NCBI GenBank assembly: GCA_946886065.1
Contig: CAMPHU010000029.1
Coordinates: forward strand, 1 to 31,006
Direction: 5' to 3'
Origin: an uncultured Massilia sp.
GTDB taxonomy: Bacteria; Pseudomonadota; Gammaproteobacteria; Burkholderiales; Burkholderiaceae
Length of the DNA stretch: 31,006 bases
Part shown: piece by piece, positions 1 through 6,926 of the stretch
Layout of the letters: each line of letters starts with the position of its first letter
Numbering within the stretch: the first letter of the stretch is position 1
Translations under genes and position numbers: made by a program
Notes under the pieces: generated by a model
What the model saw: the letters and a program-made list of their open reading frames with translations, nothing else
The model's database searches: none
What the model was told of the DNA's origin: nothing

Positions 1-2
1 TG

Positions 3-305
3 TCGATCGTCCAGAGCGGCTTCTTCCTGCGCGACATGTCGGCCGGCGCCGGCTATCTGGCGCTGACGGCCATGGTGTTCGGCAACTGGCGCCCGCTGCA
101 CACCGTGCTGGGCTGCCTGATGTTCGGCTTCTTCGGTGCGGTGCAGATCCAGATCGAAGGCGTCGAGTTGCCGGTGGTGGGCAAGATCCCGGGCTCGCTG
201 ATCCAGATGATCCCCTACGTACTGACCGTGATCGTGCTGGCGGGCCTGATGGCCAAGTCGGTGGCGCCGAAGGCGCTGGGGCGACCGTTCGTGAAATCGC
301 GCTGA
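3..305 (+). CDS. ABC transporter permease, nucleoside/simple-sugar type (3' end only)
   Basis: The last 100 residues of an integral membrane permease; the 5' part lies outside the window, and the frame is open from base 3. Visible are hydrophobic segments, a G-A-G-Y-L-A-L-T-A-M-V-F-G-x-W-R-P block and a C-terminal IPYVLTVIVLAGLMAKS segment followed by A-P-K-A-L-G-R-P. This pattern is typical of the second permease of BmpA/Nup-type nucleoside ABC importers (BPD_transp_2 family). Family knowledge: these move nucleosides or related sugars across the inner membrane with a BMP-family binding protein and an ATPase. The purine genes further along make a purine nucleoside substrate plausible, but this is inference. 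A strong terminator follows 18 bases after the stop, so this is the last gene of its operon. Confidence 0.8.
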   Translation, partial: SIVQSGFFLRDMSAGAGYLALTAMVFGNWRPLHTVLGCLMFGFFGAVQIQIEGVELPVVGKIPGSLIQMIPYVLTVIVLAGLMAKSVAPKALGRPFVKSR

Positions 306-323
306 GCGCACCCCGGCCACAGC

Positions 324-352
324 AAGAGCCCGCGATTGCGGGCTCTTTTTTT
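324..352 (+). terminator. Rho-independent terminator of the ABC permease operon
   Basis: A perfect 10-bp stem (AAGAGCCCGC / GCGGGCTCTT) with a GATT loop runs directly into a run of seven T. It sits 18 bases after the permease stop and should end that operon. Confidence 0.93.
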
Positions 353-373
353 GCCGGTGGTCATTGGGTGTTG

Positions 374-394
374 CACAATTTGTTAGCAATTGTG
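374..394. promoter_or_regulatory. Inverted repeat CACAATT-N7-AATTGTG, possible operator
   Basis: A perfect 7-bp inverted repeat with a 7-base spacer lies in the gap between the permease terminator and the small secreted gene at 505. A TTGCAC hexamer (371-376) overlaps its left arm and could be a -35 element, but no good -10 follows at 16-18 bases. The size and symmetry resemble a dimeric repressor site. No regulator is identified. Confidence 0.4.
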
Positions 395-504
395 ACTACG
401 GTAAGCGTTTGTAAGGACGGTCAACAGCCTCTCTCCATGGGCCGTTGATGAGTCAGGTGACACGATAAACGTACGCCAGAACCCAACCAGAAAGGATTCT
501 TTAC

Positions 505-777
505 ATGAAGAACACCATTGCTACCCTGATCGTCGCCCTGTCCGCCACCTCGGCTTTCGCCCAGACCGCCACCCCGGCAACGCCGGCAACCCCGGCCGTT
601 TCGGCAAGCGCGGCTGCGCAGGCCACCGATTCGACGACCACCGCAGCAAGCGCGGCCATCCCAGCTACGCCGGCAACCCCGGCTACCCCGGCCGCCCAGG
701 CCGAAGTGAAGGCGGACGTGAAGGCCGACGTGAAGGCCGAAGCCAAGCACGACAAGCACACCAAGAAGACCAAGTAA
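505..777 (+). CDS. Small secreted Ala/Thr/Pro-rich protein with lysine-rich tail
   Basis: An unrecognised 90-residue protein. Residues 1-19 form a clear signal peptide (MKNTIATLIVALSATSAFA, cut before QT). The mature part is low complexity: two blocks of A-T-P repeats (about 21-32 and 53-63) flank an Ala/Ser/Thr stretch. Then come V-K-A-D repeats and a tail rich in Lys and His (KHDKHTKKTK). The start is supported by AAAGGA eight bases upstream (491-496). There is no cysteine and no catalytic motif. It stands alone: a terminator lies before it and the next gene is convergent. The open frame on the opposite strand is a shadow of the repeats. A periplasmic or cell-surface role, with the tail binding anionic polymers, is only a guess. 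Confidence 0.75.
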   Translation: MKNTIATLIVALSATSAFAQTATPATPATPAVSASAAAQATDSTTTAASAAIPATPATPATPAAQAEVKADVKADVKAEAKHDKHTKKTK

Positions 778-825
778 GCCGCGCAGCGCCCGGGCCGCCC
801 CCTTGTGTGCCCGGACTGCGCTTTG

Positions 826-848
826 CCGTGCGGCCTTGCGCCGCACGG
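826..848. other. Hairpin between convergent genes, weak terminator candidate
   Basis: CCGTGCGG and CCGCACGG form an 8-bp stem with a 7-base loop between the stops of the small secreted gene (777) and the convergent MipA gene (864). No T-run follows on either strand, so it may be a stability or attenuating structure rather than an intrinsic terminator. Confidence 0.35.
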
Positions 849-863
849 TGCTTCTCATCAGGC

Positions 864-1721
864 TTACAAGGCGGCCGGAGCGATCGTTTCCGTTCCGCTG
901 GCCCGCCGGCTGGAACGCTTCCAGGTCCAGGCAAACCCCACCCCGCCCGACACGCCCGTGTCGCGCAGATGCAGCGGACTGTCCCGGTTCGCCGCGCCGT
1001 GATAACTCTCGAGACGCAGGAAACCGAACAGCCGCAGGTCGCGGTTGATCCTGCGCGTCCCGAACACCCCGATCCGCGTCAACATCAGGCCCGCATCCGC
1101 CGCATAGGCCGGCCGCGCGGCGTTCGCGTACTGCGGCGCCACCTCGTAGAAATAGCGCTGGATGCGCCCGTTGCCGACGACGGCGCTCAGCTGGCCCTGG
1201 AAGGTCCAGGCCCCGCCCTCGCCGACGCGCTCGTAGACCAGGCGCGGCTCGAAGGTCCAGCCCTGCTGGCGCAACCCGCCCCTGGCCTCGATCACGGCCC
1301 GCAAAGGCAGTTCGGCGCGCAGCCGGGTCGAGCGGTCGATGTCGGCGATTTTCACCTTCAGGCGCGGACCGAATTCGAGCAGGGTGCCGAGGTCGGGCAT
1401 GCCGGCGCGCACCTCGACGTCGTCGGAATCGGAAGGCAGCGCGCCGGCCAGCCCGACGTCGAACTCGACCCGGTCGGAATGGAACAGGCGTGCGCCAATG
1501 CCGGACTGGTCGGCGCGCAGCACCTCGCCGCGGTACAGGATGAAGGGCAGCGCGAGCAGGCGCGAGGAGCGGTCGTCGGCGCCCGGGTAGGCGGGCGTGG
1601 AAAGGCCGGCCGCGCCGATACCGATTTCCCATAGGGGAAGATTGCGTTCGTCGGATTGCGCGCTGGCGGAGAGCGGCAGGGCACAAGCGGCGCAACAGGC
1701 CGCCTTGAGGATGGAGTTCAT
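864..1721 (-). CDS. MipA/OmpV family outer-membrane protein
   Basis: A 285-residue protein with a 21-residue signal peptide (ending LPLSASA, cut before QS). The start of the mature part (LPLWEIGIGAAGLSTPAYPGAD, continuing with LPFILYRGEVLRAD) is the usual opening of the MipA/OmpV family. These are small outer-membrane beta-barrels, some of which bind MltA-interacting murein factors and some of which form channels. Alternating hydrophobic strands run through the rest. The C-terminus (GVGFAWTWKRSS plus about 12 residues) goes past the usual aromatic end, so the last residues may be an extension. The ATG at 1721 has no strong Shine-Dalgarno, but the signal peptide fixes it. It follows the diguanylate cyclase gene by 68 bases; a TAGAAT box (1752-1757) could give it its own promoter. 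Confidence 0.85.
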   Translation of the reverse strand: MNSILKAACCAACALPLSASAQSDERNLPLWEIGIGAAGLSTPAYPGADDRSSRLLALPFILYRGEVLRADQSGIGARLFHSDRVEFDVGLAGALPSDSDDVEVRAGMPDLGTLLEFGPRLKVKIADIDRSTRLRAELPLRAVIEARGGLRQQGWTFEPRLVYERVGEGGAWTFQGQLSAVVGNGRIQRYFYEVAPQYANAARPAYAADAGLMLTRIGVFGTRRINRDLRLFGFLRLESYHGAANRDSPLHLRDTGVSGGVGFAWTWKRSSRRASGTETIAPAAL

Positions 1722-1751
1722 GGCGCGAGGAAGGAATGGATGGTGTGCCGC

Positions 1752-1757
1752 ATTCTA
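1752..1757 (-). promoter_or_regulatory. Candidate -10 box TAGAAT before the MipA gene
   Basis: On the minus strand TAGAAT sits 30 bases before the MipA start, inside the 11-mer GCTAGAATGCG (1749-1759). The same 11-mer occurs before the diguanylate cyclase gene. No recognisable -35 is found 16-18 bases upstream, so this is tentative. Confidence 0.35.
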
Positions 1758-1789
1758 GCCAGAAGCCCTGCTTCGGCGCGCCGCGCAGA

Positions 1790-3802
1790 TCAAGGCGGGC
1801 CCGGCACCACCTGCAGCTCGACCTCCCCCGCCGCCGCGGCGCCGGCCAGGTCGCCGTGTATGCGGCTGAGGTCCGCGCCTTCGCGCATGCCCATGAAGCA
1901 GGTGGCGCGGTTGCGGCCGCCCGACTTCGACAGGTAGAGGGCCAGGTCGGCCACGTTGACCGCGTCCATCCAGTCCTGGCCCGGCCAGGCCGGCCAGGCG
2001 ATGGCGCCGGCCGAGGCGCGCACGGCAATCTCGCGGCCGTCGTGGAGCACCGGTTCGCGGCCCAGCGCGGCGAGCGCCTTGGCGGCGATCACCGGCAAGC
2101 CGCCGGACGAGACACCCGGCAACACCAGCACGAATTCCTCGCCGCCCCAGCGCACCACCGCGTCCTGCTCGCGCACCAGCGCGCTGAGGCGCGCGGCAAC
2201 GGCCTTCAGCACCGCGTCGCCGGCGGCGTGGCCGTAGCTGTCGTTGATGCGCTTGAAGTAGTCGACGTCCAGCAGCAGCAAACCGACGGCGGCCTGGTAA
2301 TGGCGGTCGCGCGAGCGGCCATGGACGGTGGCTTCCTGCTGCGTCATCAGCTGTTCGAAGTGGCGCCGGTTGAACACGCCGGTGAGCGGATCGTGCACGG
2401 ATTGCGAGGCCAGCGCGGCATTGTCGACCAGCAGCGCCCGGTTACGGCGGCGCGCCTCGCGCAGCCACAGCACCAGCAGCACGGCCGACAGCAGCAGGAC
2501 CAGCGCCAGCGCCACCCACAGGCGCTGCTGCCAGGCGCGGGCCGCCACTTCCGCATGCGCGCGGGCGTTCTGGAGCGACAGGCGCTCGATCTCGCGGTTC
2601 TTGCGCTCGGCGGAGAATTTCTCCTGCAGCTCGAGCACCGCTTTCTCGCGTTCGGCGGTGGTGATGTCGCCGGAGAGCTCGAGCACGCGCCGCAGCGCGG
2701 CCAGGGCTTCGCGGTGGCGGCCGGCGCGCTCCAGCACGTTCGCCTGTTCGGACAGCAGATCCACCACTTCGCGCCGGCCGCCCGCCTTTTCGGCCTGCGC
2801 CATCCCCTCCCGCATCAGCGCCATGCCTTCGTCGACGCGGCCGCTGCGCGCCAGGGCGCTGCCGCGGTTGCTCAAGGCAAAGGCGAGCCCCAGCTCGTCG
2901 TCCGACTGGCGCGCGAGCTGTTCGGCGGCCTGGGCTGCGGCGATCGCCTGCGCGTACTTGCCTTGGTGGATGTAGTAGGCCGAGAGATTGGATTGCGCGA
3001 TCTGCGCGAGCGCCTCGGTGCCGGGCGTGCCGTCCGTGATGCGCAAGACGTCGAGCAGGGCCTGGTATTCCTTGCCGGATTGCTTGAGCGTGCCATAGGC
3101 ATAGCTCTGGTTGATGCGGGCCTGCGCCATTGCAAAGCGGAAGCCGATGCGCTCGGCGAGCGCATAGCTGTCCTCCACCACGCGCAAGCCGCTCGCCATG
3201 TCTCCGCGCGCGAAGTGCACGCCCGCCAGCGCGTTCATCAGGCGCGCTTCGGAGGACCGCAGCCCGGCCCGCTCCGCCGCCTCCACCGCCTGCAGCCCCA
3301 GGACCAGGGCCGCCGCATCCTCGCCCAGCAAGGCGCGCGCGCGCGCCAGCGCGCCCAGGCGCAAGGCCTCGAAACGCAGGTCGCGGGAGGCCGGCAGCGC
3401 GGCCAGCCGGTCCAGCAAGGCTTGAATCGCCCCGCGCTCGTTGGCCAGGTCCGCCCGTCCGATCTTCAGGGCCAGCAGATGGGGGCCGCAGGCGGGGCAG
3501 CGCCCGCTTTCCGCCAGCCGCTCCAGCTGCCCGATGGCGGCGTCGAGCTCCCGCTTGTGCTGGCCGTGCACGGCCAGCAGGGCCAGCGTGGTGTGGTAGC
3601 GGAGTTGCTGGGCGACGGGCGCGGCGGGGCCGGGACGGTCTTGCGCCGCTTGCAGGCGCTGGATCGCCAGCAGCGGCGAAGCGTAACCGTGCCGGTCGAG
3701 ATCATCGAGTGCCGCCGCCACGTTTTCGGCGGCCGCCAGTCCGCTGGCGCACAGCAGCGCCGTCGACAGCAAGACCGGCAGCATGCGGCGCCAATGCGCC
3801 AT
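1790..3802 (-). CDS. Diguanylate cyclase with periplasmic TPR sensor region (GGDEF)
   Basis: Makes cyclic di-GMP from two GTP. From the ATG at 3802 the protein has 670 residues. It starts with a signal peptide or anchor (MAHWRRMLPVLLSTALLCASGLAAA), followed by about 370 residues of TPR-like helical repeats. A charged helix (EKFSAERKNREIERLSLQNARA) precedes a single membrane span near 426-446, then a C-terminal GGDEF domain. The active-site motif is GGEEF near 553-557. An RxxD (REQD) ends five residues before it, the usual inhibitory I-site, so product inhibition is likely. The TPR part is probably periplasmic and senses through protein contact. The frame stays open to a TTG at 3943. The ATG at 3838 is an alternative, 33 bases after a TAGAAT box (3871-3876). 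The gene lies 137 bases after the S1/P1 nuclease on the same strand and may be co-transcribed. Confidence 0.87.
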   Translation of the reverse strand: MAHWRRMLPVLLSTALLCASGLAAAENVAAALDDLDRHGYASPLLAIQRLQAAQDRPGPAAPVAQQLRYHTTLALLAVHGQHKRELDAAIGQLERLAESGRCPACGPHLLALKIGRADLANERGAIQALLDRLAALPASRDLRFEALRLGALARARALLGEDAAALVLGLQAVEAAERAGLRSSEARLMNALAGVHFARGDMASGLRVVEDSYALAERIGFRFAMAQARINQSYAYGTLKQSGKEYQALLDVLRITDGTPGTEALAQIAQSNLSAYYIHQGKYAQAIAAAQAAEQLARQSDDELGLAFALSNRGSALARSGRVDEGMALMREGMAQAEKAGGRREVVDLLSEQANVLERAGRHREALAALRRVLELSGDITTAEREKAVLELQEKFSAERKNREIERLSLQNARAHAEVAARAWQQRLWVALALVLLLSAVLLVLWLREARRRNRALLVDNAALASQSVHDPLTGVFNRRHFEQLMTQQEATVHGRSRDRHYQAAVGLLLLDVDYFKRINDSYGHAAGDAVLKAVAARLSALVREQDAVVRWGGEEFVLVLPGVSSGGLPVIAAKALAALGREPVLHDGREIAVRASAGAIAWPAWPGQDWMDAVNVADLALYLSKSGGRNRATCFMGMREGADLSRIHGDLAGAAAAGEVELQVVPGPP

Positions 3803-3870
3803 GCCGAAGGCCGCTAAGAAATCAGGAAGAAAGAGCATGCTGGCGCGCGAGGCGATATTGTCCCGCACGC

Positions 3871-3876
3871 ATTCTA
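3871..3876 (-). promoter_or_regulatory. Candidate -10 box TAGAAT before the diguanylate cyclase gene
   Basis: A minus-strand TAGAAT within the 11-mer GCTAGAATGCG (3868-3878), identical to the one before the MipA gene. It lies 33 bases before the ATG at 3838 and 69 before the preferred ATG at 3802. There is no clear -35. Confidence 0.33.
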
Positions 3877-3939
3877 GCGCCGAGCGGATCCGCCCGGCAT
3901 TTTGTAGCCAACAGGAAAGCCTGCCGGCCATTCCCGCGG

Positions 3940-5001
3940 TCAAGCCTTCTCGGGGAAGATCGCCTGCAGCAGCGCCGCCAGGTTATACCCGCCCTTGATC
4001 AGCTGGGTCTTGGCGACCGCCGAGCTCGGCACCGGGTAGTTGGCCGGCACTTCCAGCGCGAAGGTGTAATAGGTCTCGCCCTTCTTGCTGGTCTGCGGGG
4101 TCAGCTTGCCCGGCACCACGTCGGCATAGGCCAGCTTCGACACCACCAGCGCGTCGTCCGCCCACTGGTAGGGCCAGGTCATCGGGTCGCCCTTGGCGGG
4201 AACGACCTGCGGATTGCTCGCGATCGCGGCCTGCGCGAACTGTTCCGGGGTCTTGACCTGGATGCGGCGGAAGGCATAGTCCACCGTGGTGCTGTCCCAG
4301 TACGAGTGGAAAGGCTTGGTCAGCGCCTTCGGCACGCCTTCCTTGACCGGCGCCGGGTCGCCCGGCGGAATCAGGCCCGCGGCCAGGCCGGCGAGCCTGG
4401 CGTCGTCCAGCAGCAGGTTGTTGCCGCCGCGCGAATCGAAGATCGTGGCCTCGTCCACTTCGGCGTGGGTCTTCGGCACCACGAACTTGCCGTCCTTGCT
4501 GACAAACGCCGCGCCCACGTGCAGCGGCTGGTGGATGTCGCCCGCGAAGTGGGCCAGCAGGATCAGGGCCTGGCGCTTGCTGAACTTGTGCGGGTTCAGG
4601 GCAGGATCGGTCTTGCCCTGCAGGACCGCGATGCACTGCTTGAGCGTCTGCACGATGTCGACTTCCGAGGTGCCCACGCCGTGGTCATGGTACTTCTCCA
4701 GCTGGAAGGGCACGTCGGTGTAGTGGTACTCGCTGTGCTTCGGATTGCCGTTCACGTACTCGACCATCTCCGGGGTCTGCGGGCCGCAGTAGCTGCCCTT
4801 CACGCAGTCGGCCCAGTTGGCGATCGATTCGAGCGTCTCGCCCGGCTGCAGGAGCGCGGCGATCTGCTGCTGGGCGTAGCTGCCCTTGAGCAGCCTGTCG
4901 GCGATGGCGCCCACGGCGCGGTGGCCGTCGCGGCCCCAGGCCATGGCGTCGAAGGAGGCGAAGGCGCTGGTCAGCGCCAGCACGCATGCGAGTTTTTTCA
5001 T
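3940..5001 (-). CDS. S1/P1-type zinc-dependent nuclease, exported
   Basis: A 353-residue member of the S1/P1 nuclease family, which cuts single-stranded DNA or RNA to 5'-nucleotides with three zinc ions. The 21-residue signal peptide ends FDAMA, leaving Trp22 as the mature N-terminus. This fits the family, whose N-terminal Trp binds zinc. Other ligand motifs are present: WGRDGH (His27), ANWAD, EYHYTD, the HFAGDIHQPLH block (HxxxD plus His), GGNN and HSYWD. The start is fixed by the signal peptide and by an AAGGAAA ribosome site. It lies 44 bases downstream of the 5'-nucleotidase, so the two are probably one transcript. Their products act in series: nuclease to nucleotide to nucleoside. The site of action is periplasmic or extracellular. 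Confidence 0.93.
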   Translation of the reverse strand: MKKLACVLALTSAFASFDAMAWGRDGHRAVGAIADRLLKGSYAQQQIAALLQPGETLESIANWADCVKGSYCGPQTPEMVEYVNGNPKHSEYHYTDVPFQLEKYHDHGVGTSEVDIVQTLKQCIAVLQGKTDPALNPHKFSKRQALILLAHFAGDIHQPLHVGAAFVSKDGKFVVPKTHAEVDEATIFDSRGGNNLLLDDARLAGLAAGLIPPGDPAPVKEGVPKALTKPFHSYWDSTTVDYAFRRIQVKTPEQFAQAAIASNPQVVPAKGDPMTWPYQWADDALVVSKLAYADVVPGKLTPQTSKKGETYYTFALEVPANYPVPSSAVAKTQLIKGGYNLAALLQAIFPEKA

Positions 5002-5045
5002 GATGTTTCCTTGATCGGGTGATGGCGCGCCTGGTTCAGCTTCGA

Positions 5046-6737
5046 TTAATTCAGCTTCAGGATGCGCGCCGGGGCGGGGGCCAGCGCGGCGCCCTGCCCT
5101 TCGTTCTTTTTCAGGTAGTCGGTGAAGGCGTCCAGGTCCAGCAGGCCGGTTTCGACGCGCTTGCCGCCCTTGGAGAATTCCGGGAAGTTGTCGCCGCCTT
5201 CGGCGAGGAAGTTGTTGGCGACCACGCGGTAAGTCTTGCCGTCCTCGATCGCCACGCCGTTCAGTGTGATGCTGCCCGGGACCACGCGGCTGCCGACGGG
5301 ACGCTTTTCATCCCATTGGTAGCTGAAGCCCTGCGATACCTGGAGCATCGAGGTGTCGGAGGCGGCCGGGCGCGCCCACTGCTGTTCCAGCAGCGTGCGC
5401 AGCTGGGCGCCCGTCAGGTCCATCACCACCAGCGTATTGCCGAACGGGAGCACGGCCTGGGTCTGGCCGAAGCTGGCCACCTTGTCCTCGCCCGCTTCCA
5501 GGTCCTTGCGGATGCCGCCTTCGTTCATGAAGCCGATCTGGGCGCCCTGCTCGCGCGTGGCGGCCAGCACGGCGTCGGCGATCACCCCGCCCAGGGCCGA
5601 TTCGCCCGCCTCGTTCTTCTTGCGCAGCACCGGCGCGCTGCCCAGCTTCGCCATCGGGCGCGCCAGCGCGGCGCGGCTGCCTTCCTTGACCTTGGCCACG
5701 AAGGCCGCGATGCGTGGGTCGGCCGGGTACAGGTCCGGGGTCATGACGACGTTGCTGGCCTGCAGATCGCTCACCGTGTCGGTGCGCGGATCGACCTTCA
5801 TCGAAATGCGCGTCAACAGGTGGCCGGCGGTCGCCGCCTGGGTCACGGTGCGGCCGTCGACCTGGCACAGGAAGCCCTGGTGGGTATGGCCCGAGATCAC
5901 CAGCTTGATCGCGGGGTCGAGCTTCCTGGCGATGTCGACGATAGCGCCTTCCAGGCCAGTGCAGCCCGGCTGCAGCGGCGCTTCCTTCGTGGTGCCGCCT
6001 TCGTGCACCAGCGCGACGATCACGTCGGCGCCTTGCGCGCGCATGGCGGGAACCGCCTTGTTGATCGCCTCGGCCTCGTCGCCGAACTTCAGGCCGGCGA
6101 TACCCGAGGCCATCACGACCGAGTCGGCGCCCTGCAGCACCACGCCCACCAGGCCGACCTTCACGCCCTTCACTTGCTCGATGCGGAAGGCCGGGATGAA
6201 GGGCTTGCCGGTGGCGCTGTCGATCACGTTGGCGGCCAGGTAGGTGAACTTCGCGCCCTTGAAGTCCTTGCTCATCTGGCAGGCCTTGGCGGGACGGGGC
6301 GAGTCGCAGCCGCCATGCTGCTGGCGCAGCAGTTCCTTGCGGCCGGCGTCGAATTCGTGGTTGCCGACCGCGCTCGCGCGCAGGTCCAGCATGTTCATCG
6401 CCTCGATGGTCGGCTCGTCGGCCCACAGCGAGGACATGGCCGGGCTGCCGCCCACCAGGTCGCCGGCGGACACGAACAGCAGTTCCGGGTCTTCCTTGCG
6501 CCAGGCTTGCAGCGCCGCCGCGACCGCCTCGAGGCCGCCGGCGCGGATCGCCTTTTCCTTCGCGCCGTCGGCCCCGGTCGGGACGTAGCGGCTCGCCTCG
6601 ATGTTGCCGTGGAAGTCGTTCATGGCGACCAGGTTGATGGTCACCGGGCCCTGGCTGGCGGTGCTGGCGCAGCCGGCCAGCAGCAATGCCAGCGCGAGGG
6701 GGGAAAGGCGTGCGCAAGCGCTTCGCGAAACGGTCAT
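5046..6737 (-). CDS. Lipoprotein 5'-nucleotidase (metallophosphatase, UshA/NadN-like)
   Basis: A 563-residue protein that removes phosphate from 5'-nucleotides to give nucleosides. It has a lipoprotein signal with lipobox LLAG-Cys23, so it is membrane-anchored; residues after the Cys (Ala-Ser) do not suggest inner-membrane retention. The N-terminal metallophosphatase domain shows NDFHGN (about 40-45), GNHEFD (about 125) and GHTH (about 282), which hold the two-metal centre. The C-terminal 5'-nucleotidase domain has NEGGIR and the substrate-binding GDNFPEF segment. Size and order match the UshA/NadN/YfkN group. The ribosome site GAGGA lies upstream. A minus-strand CATAAT (6791-6796) could be its -10. 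The upstream receptor gene is separated by a strong terminator, so this gene likely has its own promoter and drives the nuclease behind it. Confidence 0.93.
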   Translation of the reverse strand: MTVSRSACARLSPLALALLLAGCASTASQGPVTINLVAMNDFHGNIEASRYVPTGADGAKEKAIRAGGLEAVAAALQAWRKEDPELLFVSAGDLVGGSPAMSSLWADEPTIEAMNMLDLRASAVGNHEFDAGRKELLRQQHGGCDSPRPAKACQMSKDFKGAKFTYLAANVIDSATGKPFIPAFRIEQVKGVKVGLVGVVLQGADSVVMASGIAGLKFGDEAEAINKAVPAMRAQGADVIVALVHEGGTTKEAPLQPGCTGLEGAIVDIARKLDPAIKLVISGHTHQGFLCQVDGRTVTQAATAGHLLTRISMKVDPRTDTVSDLQASNVVMTPDLYPADPRIAAFVAKVKEGSRAALARPMAKLGSAPVLRKKNEAGESALGGVIADAVLAATREQGAQIGFMNEGGIRKDLEAGEDKVASFGQTQAVLPFGNTLVVMDLTGAQLRTLLEQQWARPAASDTSMLQVSQGFSYQWDEKRPVGSRVVPGSITLNGVAIEDGKTYRVVANNFLAEGGDNFPEFSKGGKRVETGLLDLDAFTDYLKKNEGQGAALAPAPARILKLN

Positions 6738-6862
6738 GAAATCCTCTGTCTATGCAAACGACCTGCCCTGCGGCGGCCGTGAAGCGACGAATTATGGCAC
6801 GCCCCCGCGGCGCCGGAAATCCTTACAGCAGCCCGGCGTGGCATCGTGCCCACTCACCTTAT

Positions 6863-6895
6863 AAAAGAAAAACGGCCGGTGTTTCCACCGGCCGT
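6863..6895 (-). terminator. Rho-independent terminator of the TonB-dependent receptor gene
   Basis: A perfect 10-bp stem (ACGGCCGGTG / CACCGGCCGT, loop four bases) at 6872-6895. On the minus strand it runs into TTTTTCTTTT. It lies about 30 bases after the receptor stop codon. Confidence 0.92.
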
Positions 6896-6926
6896 CCTGG
6901 CTTGCTTCAAGCGGCGAATTCGATGC

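Noticed and set aside
501..773. A minus-strand protein opposite the small secreted gene, with repeated Val-Ala-Gly
   Set aside because: It is the mirror of the plus-strand repeats. It lacks a ribosome site, whereas the plus strand has AAAGGA and a signal peptide.
3803..3943. Extension of the diguanylate cyclase to a TTG at 3943
   Set aside because: It overlaps the nuclease stop region and would bury the signal peptide 47 residues inside. ATG starts at 3802 or 3838 are better.
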